From Thiorhodovibrio frisius (GTDB lineage: Bacteria > Pseudomonadota > Gammaproteobacteria > Chromatiales > Chromatiaceae): a stretch of DNA of 64,000 bases. The translations under genes were made by a program, and so were the position numbers. Shown piece by piece: positions 49,945 through 59,564 of this stretch (positions are counted from its first letter, which is position 1; each line of letters opens with the position of its first letter). Below the pieces are notes generated by a model. That model saw only the letters and a program-made list of their open reading frames with translations, did no database searches and had not been told where the DNA came from. The stretch is taken from contig NZ_CP121471.1 in the NCBI RefSeq assembly GCF_033954835.1, positions 620,001-684,000 on the forward strand. The letters are read 5' to 3'.

Positions 49945-52146
49945 ATGAATGCGAAGGAGCCAATGCCCCGAGCGCTTACCCTGAGTCAATCGGAATCATT
50001 TTCTGGCGTGGCCGTGACCATGAGCGTTAGTCAGGTAGATTCCATGCTGAAAACCTTCGCGGCCTGGGTCGATGCTGGCGCCCTGCGTCCGCTCGACCTG
50101 GCCCTGACCCGCTTCCTTGCCGAGCGCGGCCCGGAGCAGGACCAAGCGGTGCTGCTTGCCGTGGCGCTGACCAGCGAGCGCAATGGGCATGGGCATGTGT
50201 GCCTGGACTTGGCGGCCGTGATGGCCAATCCGGACGCCGTCCTTGGACGTGAATCCGAGGATGCTGGGGTTGGAGCGGCGGTGCGCGATGCCTTGCGCGA
50301 GCGTCTGGAGGCGATCGGCACCGCTGCGGACTGGGCCGAATGCCTGGCCGCAAGTCCCTGCGTCAGCGATAGGCGCGGTGCGGATGGGGGCCAGGGCGCC
50401 GGGGCGGAGTTGGGATACGATGATGGCTCAAACCCGCTGGTGTTGGCCGGCGCAGCCCATCGGCCGCTGCTTTATCTACGCCGTTACTGGCAGTATGAAC
50501 AGCGCATTCGCCACGGGCTGGATGCAAGGTTGCGGCAACAATGCGCCGTTGATGTGCAGGCGCTGCGCCAACAACTCGATGCGCTCTTTGCTCTGGCTCC
50601 GGGGGAGACACCGGTCGCTGATCCGGACTGGCAGCGTGTTGCCTGCGCCTTGGCCGCCCGAAGTGCTTTTTTTATCATCACCGGTGGACCCGGAACCGGC
50701 AAGACCACCACTGTGCTGCGTCTCTTGGCCGTGTTGCAAAGTCTGGTCGCGCCGGGGCAAGCGCCGCTGCGCATTGCTCTGGCCGCGCCCACCGGCAAGG
50801 CCGCCGCGCGTCTCAACGAATCCATCGCCGATCAGCTACGCAAGCTGTCCGTAGCCTTCCCTAGCAAGGACGCACTCCCGACCAAGGTGACAACCCTGCA
50901 CCGGCTGCTCGGCACCATTCCTGGCAGTCGGCGTTTTCGCCACCATGCCGCTCAACCCCTGCCAGCCGATCTCGTGGTGGTGGACGAGGCTTCCATGGTG
51001 GATGTTGACATCATGGCCAGTCTGCTCGAGGCCATGCGCCCGGATGCCAGACTGATACTGCTTGGTGACAAGGATCAGCTCAGCTCGGTGGAGGCGGGTG
51101 CGGTGCTGGGCGATCTGTGCCAGCGCGCCGCCGGGGTTCACTACAGCCCAGAGACAGCCGCCTGGCTGGAAGCGGCCAGCGGGCAGCGGATACCTGATGC
51201 CTTCATCGATCCGGCAGGCCAGGCGCGCGATCAGGCCATTGTGATGCTGCGCTACAGCTATCGCTTTAGTGCCGAGGGAGGCATTGGCGCGCTAGCGGCC
51301 TTGGTGAATCAGCCCGATGCGGCCGATACCGGCGCAGCGGGTCGGTTGCGCGCGGTGCAGGCGCTGTTTGCGCGCGGGCAGACGCAGGACGATAACCGCC
51401 TCGGCGCGATTGAATCCATCGCGCTTGCCACGCCTGAGGCCGCGACCTTGGCCGAACTGGTTTGCTCAGGCTATGGCGGGGACGACAGCTATCTGGCGCT
51501 GATGCAGCGCAAGGCGCCGCCGGCTGGCACTGAGCAGACCAGGCTTGATGCCTGGGCGGGCGAGGTGCTGAAGGCGCAGAAGAGTTTTCAGCTCCTCACG
51601 CCCCTGCGCTCCGGTCCCTGGGGGATCGAGGGGCTGAATGAATGTATTCTTCGGCGTCTGCGCGCTGCCGGACTGCTGGCGGGCGGGGATGACGCGCGCG
51701 GGCTGGCAAGCGGGCAATGGTTTCCGGGACGCCCGGTGCTAGTGACCCGCAACGACTATGGCCTGAACCTGATGAACGGCGACATTGGTGTCACCCTGGC
51801 GGTGCCGCGACCGGCGAACGGCTCGGACTCAGCGCTGGCTTCTCGTCCAATGCTACGGGTGGCCTTTCCCGGTGCCGATGGCAAGGTGCGTTGGATTCTG
51901 CCCAGTCGTCTGCAAGCGGTCGAGACCGTTTTTGCGATGACGGTGCACAAGTCCCAGGGCTCGGAGTTCATCCACACTGCGCTGGTGCTGCCAGATCGGG
52001 CCAATCCGGTGCTGACGCGCGAGTTGCTCTATACCGCCATCACCCGCGCCCGCCACCGATTCACCCTGCTTTATGGCAGCGAGGCGGTCTTGGGTGAGAC
52101 GCTGGCGCGGCGGGTCGAGCGGGTCAGCGGTTTGGGCAGCGCCTAA
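49945..52146 (+). CDS. recD: Exodeoxyribonuclease V alpha subunit RecD
   Basis: A 733-aa SF1B 5'-3' helicase. AFFIITGGPGTGKTTTVLRLL near residue 240 is Walker A, ADLVVVDEASMVDVDIMASLLEAM Walker B, ILLGDKDQLSSVEAGAVLGDL motif III and FAMTVHKSQGSEFIHTALVLP motif V. Completes the RecBCD set in the order C, B, D without ptrA between. The gap from recB is 30 bp. Its TAA shares bases with the stop of convergent ccmI. Confidence 0.95.
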   Translation: MNAKEPMPRALTLSQSESFSGVAVTMSVSQVDSMLKTFAAWVDAGALRPLDLALTRFLAERGPEQDQAVLLAVALTSERNGHGHVCLDLAAVMANPDAVLGRESEDAGVGAAVRDALRERLEAIGTAADWAECLAASPCVSDRRGADGGQGAGAELGYDDGSNPLVLAGAAHRPLLYLRRYWQYEQRIRHGLDARLRQQCAVDVQALRQQLDALFALAPGETPVADPDWQRVACALAARSAFFIITGGPGTGKTTTVLRLLAVLQSLVAPGQAPLRIALAAPTGKAAARLNESIADQLRKLSVAFPSKDALPTKVTTLHRLLGTIPGSRRFRHHAAQPLPADLVVVDEASMVDVDIMASLLEAMRPDARLILLGDKDQLSSVEAGAVLGDLCQRAAGVHYSPETAAWLEAASGQRIPDAFIDPAGQARDQAIVMLRYSYRFSAEGGIGALAALVNQPDAADTGAAGRLRAVQALFARGQTQDDNRLGAIESIALATPEAATLAELVCSGYGGDDSYLALMQRKAPPAGTEQTRLDAWAGEVLKAQKSFQLLTPLRSGPWGIEGLNECILRRLRAAGLLAGGDDARGLASGQWFPGRPVLVTRNDYGLNLMNGDIGVTLAVPRPANGSDSALASRPMLRVAFPGADGKVRWILPSRLQAVETVFAMTVHKSQGSEFIHTALVLPDRANPVLTRELLYTAITRARHRFTLLYGSEAVLGETLARRVERVSGLGSA

Positions 52147-53564
52147 GGCAGCCGTTGGTTGATGACCACTGGGACCGCCGCCTGGGCCGCACTGGTTGCG
52201 ATGGGGCCGGACTCGCCCTGCAAGTCGCCCGACATTGGCATGGCCTGACCGCTGAGAGAGATGCGCGCGCCAAGGATCACCTTGGGGAAGTTGGACAGCG
52301 TCATCGCCGGATTCATGGCCATGCTGTCATCGAGCGTCAGAGTGGCGGGTAGGTCGCCGACACGCAGGCGCTGCGCGGCTAATGGCATAGGTGGACCGGC
52401 GGCGGCTTTGGCGTAGACGAAGACCACCGCGTCGGGGGGTAATTGGTCTGATAGCTCGGGCGCGATCGAGACGCTGACCTGAACGCGCGCGCCGGGCGCG
52501 GCCGGTTTGTCAGCGTCACTGGTGGTCTCCTCGCTGACGCTGGTTTCCCCTGTCTGCGCGCTTGCGGGGGCTTGGGGCGCTGGCTTGTCCGCTCCCGTGG
52601 CCGCCTGATCGGCTTCGCTCGGTTTCCTCTGTTGCGGCTCCGCAGCGGCTGGTGCTTGGTCGGAGGCGGGTGCAGCCACCACGCCACCGCGCTTGCGCGC
52701 TTCTTCGATCAGGCCGCGCAGATCCTCGGCGTCACCGCTGTTGGGAGCGGTCTGATCCAGTATCCGCTGCCAGGACTGGATGGCGGCGCTGTATTGCCCG
52801 CGCTGGAAGGACAACATGCCAGTGAGCCAGCGGGCGTTGATGTGGTTGGGATCGGCAGCGAGCACTTGGCTGATCAACTCGGCGGGCTGGCCCTCAAGGT
52901 TATTGTTGTTGTTGGCGGCCAGCGCCTCGGCGTAGGTGAGCTTGACATCCAGGTCGTCGGGGGCGAGTGCGTAAGCGCGTTCCAGCGCATGCAAGGCGCC
53001 GGGAGCGTTGCCAAGCGCGAAGTAGGTGCGCCCGAGCATCACCCAGCCTTCAATGTCTCCCGGGTTCTGCTCCATGCGCGCGGCCAGACGATTGGCCAGT
53101 TCATCGAGCGGCGGCATCTCGCCATCGCCGCCATGGCCAGGAATGCTCTGGGTGGCGCCGGCCTGGGCCAGACGCGGGATGATATCGGGCGTGCCAGTGG
53201 CCTGGTAGAAGGCCACCGCCAGCGCGGGGATGGCCAATGCCAGCAGCGGCAGCAGCCAGCGTCCGCGGGTGGCGTGCTCTGTGCTCGAGGCGCCGGCGTC
53301 GTCCAAGTCGTGCAGCAGTTCGCGCTCCAGTTCCAGGCGGGCGGCCTGGTGTTGCTCGGCGTCGATTTTGCCGTTGGCCAGATCGACATCAAGTTCGGCC
53401 AATTGCTGGCGAAACAGGCCAAGATTCACTGCGTCCTGTGTGACGTTTGCTTTTGCGGCATCCGCTTGGCCGGCGATGGCGGTGCGTGCGCGCCACAGCG
53501 GCACTAGCACAAAGAAAGCGGCCAGCACGAGCATGGCACCGGCCAGAGTCCAGAAGAGGGTCAT
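52143..53564 (-). CDS. ccmI: Cytochrome c maturation protein CcmI (CycH-like)
   Basis: A 473-aa membrane protein. Two N-terminal hydrophobic segments flank a cytosolic loop (FWTLAGAMLVLAAFFVLVPLW and, after LFRQQLAELDVDLANGKIDAEQHQAARLELEREL, LLPLLALAIPALAVAFY), then periplasmic TPR repeats (GWVMLGRTYFALGNAPGALHALERAYALAPDD) and a C-terminal domain (VQVSVSIAPEL, VFVYAKAAAGPPMPLAAQRL). CcmI holds apocytochrome c for heme ligation by CcmFH. A Gln/Ala/Pro/Glu linker joins TPR and C-terminal domain. Last gene of the ccm operon. Confidence 0.92.
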   Translation of the reverse strand: MTLFWTLAGAMLVLAAFFVLVPLWRARTAIAGQADAAKANVTQDAVNLGLFRQQLAELDVDLANGKIDAEQHQAARLELERELLHDLDDAGASSTEHATRGRWLLPLLALAIPALAVAFYQATGTPDIIPRLAQAGATQSIPGHGGDGEMPPLDELANRLAARMEQNPGDIEGWVMLGRTYFALGNAPGALHALERAYALAPDDLDVKLTYAEALAANNNNNLEGQPAELISQVLAADPNHINARWLTGMLSFQRGQYSAAIQSWQRILDQTAPNSGDAEDLRGLIEEARKRGGVVAAPASDQAPAAAEPQQRKPSEADQAATGADKPAPQAPASAQTGETSVSEETTSDADKPAAPGARVQVSVSIAPELSDQLPPDAVVFVYAKAAAGPPMPLAAQRLRVGDLPATLTLDDSMAMNPAMTLSNFPKVILGARISLSGQAMPMSGDLQGESGPIATSAAQAAVPVVINQRLP

Positions 53565-54064
53565 AGGGGTTTGTCCTCACCGCCGGGGGGCGTATCCAGC
53601 AGTTGTTGCAGTCGTTCTTGTTCGCTCTCGGAGAGGGAACTGGGTGGTCCGGCGCGGCTCCGGACCAGTGAGCGCACCATAAAGAAGGCCGCGATGCCGA
53701 TCAGCACGAAGGGGCCGAACCAGAGCACATAGGTGGAGGGTTTGAGCGGCGGGTCGTAGAGCACGAAGTCGCCATAGCGATCAGTGAGGAAGACCAGGAT
53801 TTCCTCTTTTGATTTGCCCTCGCGCATCATGCCGTAGACTTCTTCGCGCAGATCCTGGGCCAGATCGGCCTGAGAGCCTTCCAGAGACTCGTTCTGGCAT
53901 ACCAGGCAGCGCAGTTTGCTGATCAGCTCGCGGAATTCTGCTTCCTGTCCGGGGGAGTCGAACTGGAACTCTTCCAGCGTAAAGGCGCTGGCGGCTGCGC
54001 TGAAGACCAGCAACAGAGCAAATAGCCGCAGGGACTTGAGCATTGGTCGGATTCGCAGTGGCAT
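53561..54064 (-). CDS. ccmH: Cytochrome c maturation protein CcmH
   Basis: A 167-aa lipid-anchored or membrane-anchored thiol protein. A signal sequence (LRLFALLLVFSAAASA) leads to ELISKLRCLVCQNESLEGSQADLAQDLR, where LRCxxC is the redox motif that reduces apocytochrome cysteines; a C-terminal membrane helix follows (YVLWFGPFVLIGIAAFFMV). I start at ATG 54064, one base after the ccmG stop; ATG 54043 is also possible and gives a shorter signal peptide. Overlaps ccmI by 4 bp. Confidence 0.94.
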   Translation of the reverse strand: MPLRIRPMLKSLRLFALLLVFSAAASAFTLEEFQFDSPGQEAEFRELISKLRCLVCQNESLEGSQADLAQDLREEVYGMMREGKSKEEILVFLTDRYGDFVLYDPPLKPSTYVLWFGPFVLIGIAAFFMVRSLVRSRAGPPSSLSESEQERLQQLLDTPPGGEDKPL

Positions 54065-54065
54065 C

Positions 54066-54653
54066 TCAGCGTACCGGATTGGATGTTGGGTCGGGTTGTT
54101 CGCGTTGCAGCTTGGCGATGATGGGCTCCAGCGTCTGTTGCCAGACTTCCGGATCAATCGGGCCGATGTGCTTGTGGCGAATAATCCCGTTGCGATCAAC
54201 CACGAAGGTCTCGGGTGCGCCATAGACACCCCAGTCGATCCCTGAATTGTTGTCGGGGTCGAAGGCGATCAGCTGATAAGGATTGCCGCTCATGCGGATG
54301 ACCTGCGTGGCATCGGCCTGGTCGTCTTTCCAGTTCAAGCCGATTAGCTGAATATCCTTGCGCCGGGACAGCTCCATCAGCATGCCATGCTCGGCGCGGC
54401 AGGCACCGCACCAGGACGCCCAGACGTTGACCAGGGAAATTTTGCCATCCAGATCGGCATTGGAGACTGACCGAGACGGGTCGAGGAGATCGGGCAGCTT
54501 GAACTCAGGCGCCGCCTTGCCGATTAGCGGCGAGGGGACTTCGCGCGGATCCTGACCGAGGCCGTAAAGCAGCAGGCCAGCCAGTGCGCCGAAGATGATC
54601 AGCGGCACCAGAAAGCGCAGGGTGGAGGATTTTTTGTTGGTGGCTTCTGTCAT
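54066..54653 (-). CDS. ccmG: Thiol:disulfide oxidoreductase CcmG (DsbE)
   Basis: A 195-aa membrane-tethered thioredoxin. N-terminal anchor LRFLVPLIIFGALAGLLLYGL, then APEFKLPDLLD and the active site NVWASWCGACRAEHGML, with the cis-Pro region GAPETFVVDRNGIIRHKHIG. It keeps apocytochrome c thiols reduced together with CcmH. ATG 54653 chosen; TTG 54665 overlapping the ccmF stop would add four residues. Confidence 0.95.
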   Translation of the reverse strand: MTEATNKKSSTLRFLVPLIIFGALAGLLLYGLGQDPREVPSPLIGKAAPEFKLPDLLDPSRSVSNADLDGKISLVNVWASWCGACRAEHGMLMELSRRKDIQLIGLNWKDDQADATQVIRMSGNPYQLIAFDPDNNSGIDWGVYGAPETFVVDRNGIIRHKHIGPIDPEVWQQTLEPIIAKLQREQPDPTSNPVR

Positions 54654-54661
54654 AGTGTTGT

Positions 54662-56662
54662 TCAAGCCTTGGCGGTGGCTTTGTCAAAGTCCGGTGCCTG
54701 TGCTTTCACGCGGGCAGCGCGATAACGCGGGTCAGTTACGGCCAGCAGGCCGCCGATGGCCATGAAAATCGCTCCGAGCCAGATCCAACGCACATAAGGT
54801 TTGTAGTAAAGCCGCAGCGCCCAGTCGCCACCGCCGACATGCTCCCCCAGGGAGACGTAGATATCGCGCATCAGGCCAGCATCAATCGCGGCTTCGGTCA
54901 TTGGCATGCCGCCGCCCATGTAGGCGCGTTTCTCGGGGAAGAGTTCGGCGATGGTCTTATCGCCGCGATAGACCATGAAATGCCCGCGATCGGCATTGTA
55001 GTTTGGCCCATCCTTTGGCTCGGCGCCCAGGAACTCAAAGCGGTAGCCGGCAAGCTCGTGCGAGTCGCCCGGTGACATGCGCACATCGTGCTCCATATCG
55101 AAGGTGGACACCATGGTGATGCCAATAATCAACACGGCAACACCCAGGTGCGCGATCAGCATGCCGTAGAAGCCGCGCCCGCTTCCGCGCAGATCGGTGC
55201 CAATGGACTTGATGCCTGCGACAAAACCATCGGGGCGATTTTTCAGGCGCTCGAACAAGGCCATCAGGTGGGAGAACAAAATCCAGGCCGCAAGCGAGAT
55301 TCCGATCGTTACCCATAGGTGGCTGGCGGCGAACTCGGCTTTGGCAACCCAGAACCCAACGCCAATCGTCAGAACCAACGCCGGCCACAGCTTGCTCAGC
55401 AGCCTGAGCGCGGCATCATGCTTCCAGCGCACCAGCGGGCCGATGCCGAGCAGCAGTGCCAGGAAGGGGGCGAGGGCGACAAACATCTTGTTAAACCAGG
55501 GGAAGCCGACGGAAATCTTGCCCCAGCCGAATGCCTCGTAGATCAATGGCGCCAGGGTGCCGAAGAGCACCAGGATGGTGAAGGCAGAGAACAGCAGATT
55601 GTTCATTAAAAGCGAACTCTCGCGCGAGAGGAGATCAAAATGCCCGCCGGAGGAGACGCTAGGCGCGCGCCAGGCATAGAGCGCCAGGGAGCCCCCGATG
55701 ACAACGCACAAAAACAACAGAATAAAGGCGCCGCGCGTCGGGTCGGTGGCGAAGGCATGGACGGATGTCAGCACGCCCGAGCGCACCAGGAAGGTACCGA
55801 GCAGGCTGAGCGAAAATGCCGAGATGGCCAGCAGCACCGTCCAGCTCTTGAAGGCGGCGCGCTTTTCCGTCACCGCCAGCGAATGCATCAGCGCGGTGCC
55901 GATGAGCCAAGGCATTAATGACGCGTTCTCGACCGGATCCCAGAACCACCAGCCGCCCCAGCCGAGTTCGTAATAGGCCCACCAAGAGCCGAGTGCGATG
56001 CCGATGGTGAGGAAAATCCAGGCCACCGTGGTCCAGGGCCGCGACCAGCGCGCCCAGGCGGCATCCAGCTTGCCGCCAATGAGTGCGGCGATGGCGAAGG
56101 CAAAGGCGACCGAGAAGCCGACATAGCCCATATAGAGCATGGGCGGATGGATGGCGAGCCCGAAGTCCTGCAACAGGGGGTTGAGATCGCGGCCCTCGGG
56201 CGGCACCGGGAATAGCCGGTCGAAGGGGTTGGAGGTCAGCAGTGTGAACAGCAGAAAGCCGATGGTCACCATGCCCTGCACCGAGATCACGCGCGCGATC
56301 ATTGCCAGCGGCAAGTTCTTGCTGTAGATCGCCACGGCTGCGCCCCAGCCAGCCATCATCAGTACCCACAGCAGTAGCGAGCCTTCATGTGCGCCCCAGA
56401 CTGCCGAGACCTTATAGATGGTCGGCAGCAGGCTGTTGGAGTTGGTGGCGACATAGGTGACCGAAAAGTCGCTGACCACAAAGGCCTGAACCAGACAGGC
56501 AAAGGAAATGGCGATGAAGGTCAGCTGCCCATAGGCGAGCGGCCGGGCCAGTGCCATCCAGGGGCGGTTGCCGTTGAACGACCCGACCAGCGGGATGATT
56601 GCCTGCGCGAGGGCAAAGCAAAGCGCGATGATGAGGGCAAAATGACCAAGCTCAGGAATCAT
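54662..56662 (-). CDS. ccmF: Heme lyase CcmF
   Basis: A 666-aa polytopic protein that ligates heme to apocytochrome c with CcmH. The WWD motif is in ELGWGGWWFWDPVENASLMPWL; ALVLVLMM-like segments, conserved VRSGVLTSVHAFATDPTRG and the periplasmic loop near the C-terminus follow. About 14 hydrophobic segments. Coupled to ccmG and ccmE at both ends by short overlaps. Confidence 0.96.
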   Translation of the reverse strand: MIPELGHFALIIALCFALAQAIIPLVGSFNGNRPWMALARPLAYGQLTFIAISFACLVQAFVVSDFSVTYVATNSNSLLPTIYKVSAVWGAHEGSLLLWVLMMAGWGAAVAIYSKNLPLAMIARVISVQGMVTIGFLLFTLLTSNPFDRLFPVPPEGRDLNPLLQDFGLAIHPPMLYMGYVGFSVAFAFAIAALIGGKLDAAWARWSRPWTTVAWIFLTIGIALGSWWAYYELGWGGWWFWDPVENASLMPWLIGTALMHSLAVTEKRAAFKSWTVLLAISAFSLSLLGTFLVRSGVLTSVHAFATDPTRGAFILLFLCVVIGGSLALYAWRAPSVSSGGHFDLLSRESSLLMNNLLFSAFTILVLFGTLAPLIYEAFGWGKISVGFPWFNKMFVALAPFLALLLGIGPLVRWKHDAALRLLSKLWPALVLTIGVGFWVAKAEFAASHLWVTIGISLAAWILFSHLMALFERLKNRPDGFVAGIKSIGTDLRGSGRGFYGMLIAHLGVAVLIIGITMVSTFDMEHDVRMSPGDSHELAGYRFEFLGAEPKDGPNYNADRGHFMVYRGDKTIAELFPEKRAYMGGGMPMTEAAIDAGLMRDIYVSLGEHVGGGDWALRLYYKPYVRWIWLGAIFMAIGGLLAVTDPRYRAARVKAQAPDFDKATAKA

Positions 56663-57111
56663 TGGACGGCTGACTCCACCACGCCTTCGACGTGAGCTGC
56701 CTGCAGGGTGTCGGCCACCTCGGGCGGCATGTAGGACTCGTCATGCTTGGCTAGCACGTTCTCGGCTATGAAGACGCCATCCGGCCCCATGCGCCCCTTG
56801 GCGACAACACCCTGACCTTCGCTGAACAGATCCGGAAGGATGCCGGTGTAGCGCACTGGCACGGTCGCGGCGTTGTCAGTGACATCAAAGGTCAGTGTCA
56901 AGCCGTCCGGTTGGCGCTCTAGGCTGTTTTCAACCACCAGGCCGCCGACGCGAAAAACGGCATCGGTCGGATGCTCGTCCGCCATCACCTGCGTGGGGCT
57001 GAAGAAGTAAGAAATATTGCTGCGCAGCGCGCTAATCGCCAGCCCAGCCGCCAGGCTGACACCGACCACGGCAACCGCGACGAACAGGATGCGTTTTTGT
57101 CTGGCTTTCAT
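56659..57111 (-). CDS. ccmE: Heme chaperone CcmE
   Basis: A 150-aa periplasmic heme chaperone anchored by KRILFVAVAVVGVSLAAGLAISAL. VFRVGGLVVENSLERQ and VRYTGILPDLFSEGQGVVAKGRM belong to the OB fold; the heme-binding His is in VLAKHDESYMPPEV. A TTG two codons upstream is an alternative start. Overlaps ccmF by 4 bp. Confidence 0.95.
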   Translation of the reverse strand: MKARQKRILFVAVAVVGVSLAAGLAISALRSNISYFFSPTQVMADEHPTDAVFRVGGLVVENSLERQPDGLTLTFDVTDNAATVPVRYTGILPDLFSEGQGVVAKGRMGPDGVFIAENVLAKHDESYMPPEVADTLQAAHVEGVVESAVQ

Positions 57112-57175
57112 CCTCAATCCTCAAAAAAATTCAATTTCCAAACAAAGTTGCTTGCCTGGAGACAAATTGTCTGCG

Positions 57176-57352
57176 TTATTCGGGCTGGCCAGCCGCCTGC
57201 GCGCGCCCGCGCACTAAGCGTTCAAGCCGAGCGAGCAGCGTTCGCCGACTGAACATCAGCGCAATCACTTCCGCTGCGAGCAGCGCGAAGGTCATACCAT
57301 AGGCGCCCCAGACGAAAAAGGCGTAACCGCCTTGGTTAAGAAAGTCTGTCAT
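57176..57352 (-). CDS. ccmD: Heme exporter protein CcmD
   Basis: A 58-aa single-helix membrane protein (MTDFLNQGGYAFFVWGAYGM, then a hydrophobic stretch LLAAEVIALMF and a basic tail LLARLERLVRGR). It links CcmE to CcmC and helps release of holo-CcmE. Lies between ccmC and ccmE, overlapping ccmC by 4 bp. Too short to stand out on its own but its place is decisive. Confidence 0.92.
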   Translation of the reverse strand: MTDFLNQGGYAFFVWGAYGMTFALLAAEVIALMFSRRTLLARLERLVRGRAQAAGQPE

Positions 57353-58107
57353 GGTTTGGGTTCCCCTTGTAGCAGTTCCGCTACCCAGGCATTGTCCTTC
57401 TCGCGCAGCAAAATAATGCCGCGCAGTCGCGCGAAGACCGCGGCGAAGGAGTAACTCCAGAAGCCCAAGGTCGCGCCCAGCATGGGCCACAGAATGCTGG
57501 CATGAATCGAGCCTGGAGCAGAGCGCTGGTGCAGCGCGGCGCACTGGGTTGGGTCCGGGCAGTTAATCGACCAGTAAATCACCGGCAGCATCACCAGGCC
57601 GACGATGGCCAGCAGTGCTGCGGCGCGGTCGGCGCGGCGGCTGTCATCGATTGCTGAATGCAGGGCAATGTAGCCAATGTAGAGAAAAAACAGGATCAGC
57701 TCCGAGGTCAGGCGCGGATCCCAGTCCCAGTAGGTGCCCCAACTCGGTCGGCCCCAAAAGGCACCAGTCCAGAGCGCGATAAAGGTGAAGATGGCCCCGG
57801 TGGGTGCCACCGCCTTGGCCATCATGAAGCTCAACCGGGTATTGAAGACCAGCCCAATAGCCGACCAGCCGGCCAGCACCACATAGAGCCACATGGACAT
57901 CCAGGCACCGGCGACATGGATGTAAATGATGCGGTAATACTCTTTCTGCGGATTTGTGCCGCCGAGTTGATCGGCAGTGCCGAAAAAGCCCCACAGCAGC
58001 GAGCCGAGCACCAGTGCGAGCGCGATGCCGGCAAACCAGGGAATCATGCGACCGGCGATGGGATAAAACGCGGCCGGGGAGGCATATTTGAACCAGTTGA
58101 TGTTCAT
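57349..58107 (-). CDS. ccmC: Heme transfer protein CcmC
   Basis: A 252-aa inner-membrane protein with six hydrophobic segments and the WWD-type motif in WGTYWDWDPRLTSELILFFLY. IHVAGAWMSMWLYVVLAGWS and the periplasmic loop HQRSAPGSIHASILWPM carry the conserved heme-ligand His residues. Attaches heme to CcmE. Separated from ccmB by 102 bp. Confidence 0.95.
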   Translation of the reverse strand: MNINWFKYASPAAFYPIAGRMIPWFAGIALALVLGSLLWGFFGTADQLGGTNPQKEYYRIIYIHVAGAWMSMWLYVVLAGWSAIGLVFNTRLSFMMAKAVAPTGAIFTFIALWTGAFWGRPSWGTYWDWDPRLTSELILFFLYIGYIALHSAIDDSRRADRAAALLAIVGLVMLPVIYWSINCPDPTQCAALHQRSAPGSIHASILWPMLGATLGFWSYSFAAVFARLRGIILLREKDNAWVAELLQGEPKP

Positions 58108-58209
58108 AAGAATTCGTCAGGCCAGTGTGTGACCAAGATTGACAACTTCAACCTGGAGTTTTTTGTTGCGCGATGCTGATTTCGCTGCTGAATCTTCCGC
58201 AGGGTCAAG

Positions 58210-58881
58210 TCACTCCACCGAAATCCGCAAGGCCGCTGCCGCAGCCCAGGGGCCGAGCAGCAGCGCCAGCAGCAGCAGCGCGCCCAGTAACATCAGGTAA
58301 GGCTCGGCATCGGCCAGCGCAATGGCGCTCACGGTCACTGCTCCCTCGCCGTAGATCAAAATCGGGATGTAGAGCGGTAAAATCAGCAGCGAGAGCAAAA
58401 TGCCACCGCCGCGCAGACCGAGCGTCAGAGCCGCGCCGATGGCACCGATCAGCCCCAGCGTGGGAGTGCCGAGCAGCAAGGATGCCATCATGATCAGCAT
58501 TTGACCATCCTGCAAATGATACTGCATCGCAATCAGCGGCGCGATTAGCACCAGCGGCAGCCCAGTCAGCAGCCAGTGGGCCAGCACTTTCGCCAACACC
58601 AGCAGGCCGAGTGGTTGGGGGGTGAGCAGCATCTGCTCCAGGGTGCCGTCTTCGTAATCGGCCGCGAACAGCCGCTCAAGCGCCAGCATGGAGGCCAGCA
58701 GCGCCGCTACCCAGACCACCCCCGGCCCCAGTTCGCGCAGCAGTGCCTGCTCACTACCCACTCCTAGAGGGAATAGGCTGACGACGATCAAAAAGAAAAA
58801 CAACACCGTGAGGACATCGGTGCGCCTTCGCAGCGCGAGCGTCAGATCGCGGCTCAGGATGGAGATAAAGGTGCCTAGCAT
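58210..58881 (-). CDS. ccmB: Heme exporter membrane subunit CcmB
   Basis: A 223-aa permease with six hydrophobic segments; LALRRRTDVLTVLFFFLIVVSLFPLGVG and LFAADYEDGTLEQMLLTPQPLGLLVLAKVLAHWLLTGLPL are family blocks. With CcmA it forms the ABC unit that releases holo-CcmE from CcmC. Overlaps ccmA by 7 bp. Confidence 0.95.
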   Translation of the reverse strand: MLGTFISILSRDLTLALRRRTDVLTVLFFFLIVVSLFPLGVGSEQALLRELGPGVVWVAALLASMLALERLFAADYEDGTLEQMLLTPQPLGLLVLAKVLAHWLLTGLPLVLIAPLIAMQYHLQDGQMLIMMASLLLGTPTLGLIGAIGAALTLGLRGGGILLSLLILPLYIPILIYGEGAVTVSAIALADAEPYLMLLGALLLLALLLGPWAAAAALRISVE

Positions 58882-59564
58882 GAGGGCTCCGTGCGGGACG
58901 CGCTCGGGATGTCGGTCGCAGCTCCGGCGGGGATCACGCGCGGTGCGGCTGCGTCCAGATTGAGATCGAGCCGCTGTCCGACCGCCAGCGTCAGCGCCTG
59001 ATGGGTGGTCAGCACCGCGAGCCCACCAGCCTCGACATGGGCGCGGATCAACTCATCGAGCAAGGCCACAGCACCCACATCGAGTGCCGCAAAAGGCTCA
59101 TCGAGAATCCACAGTGGCGCCTTGCTCAGCAGCAACCGCGCCAAGGCGACGCGCTTTTTTTGTCCCTGCGACAGCATGCGACAGGGCAGATCCTCAAAGC
59201 CCCCGAGACCGATGCGCGCCAGCGCCTCGCCGATTGCCTGATCGCTCGCGCGGCGCCCAACCAGGCGGCAGGCAATGCGCAGATTCTCAAGGCCGGTCAA
59301 ATCCCCTTTGATCCCGTTCAGGTGCCCCAGGTAGAGTAAGTCGCGATAATAGTCCTCGGCCAAGCGCTCGATCGGCTCGCCGCGCCAGCGAATCTGCCCG
59401 GCCTCCGGATGCAACAGCCCGCAGAGCGCGCGCAGCAGGGTCGTCTTGCCGCTGCCATTCGACCCCTGCAAATGCAGCAGCTGCCCAGGTGCCAGCTGAA
59501 GATCGAGCGCGCTGAACAGACAACGCTCGCCACGACGGCAGCTCAGTGCGGAAACCTCGAGCAT
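58875..59564 (-). CDS. ccmA: Heme exporter ATP-binding protein CcmA
   Basis: A 229-aa ABC ATPase. LHLQGSNGSGKTTLLRALCGL is Walker A, LSQGQKKRVALARLLLSKAPLWILDEPFAALD the signature and Walker B, and LTTHQ the H-loop. First gene of the ccm operon, which runs leftward through ccmB, C, D, E, F, G, H and I. No clear promoter was found upstream. Confidence 0.95.
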   Translation of the reverse strand: MLEVSALSCRRGERCLFSALDLQLAPGQLLHLQGSNGSGKTTLLRALCGLLHPEAGQIRWRGEPIERLAEDYYRDLLYLGHLNGIKGDLTGLENLRIACRLVGRRASDQAIGEALARIGLGGFEDLPCRMLSQGQKKRVALARLLLSKAPLWILDEPFAALDVGAVALLDELIRAHVEAGGLAVLTTHQALTLAVGQRLDLNLDAAAPRVIPAGAATDIPSASRTEPSC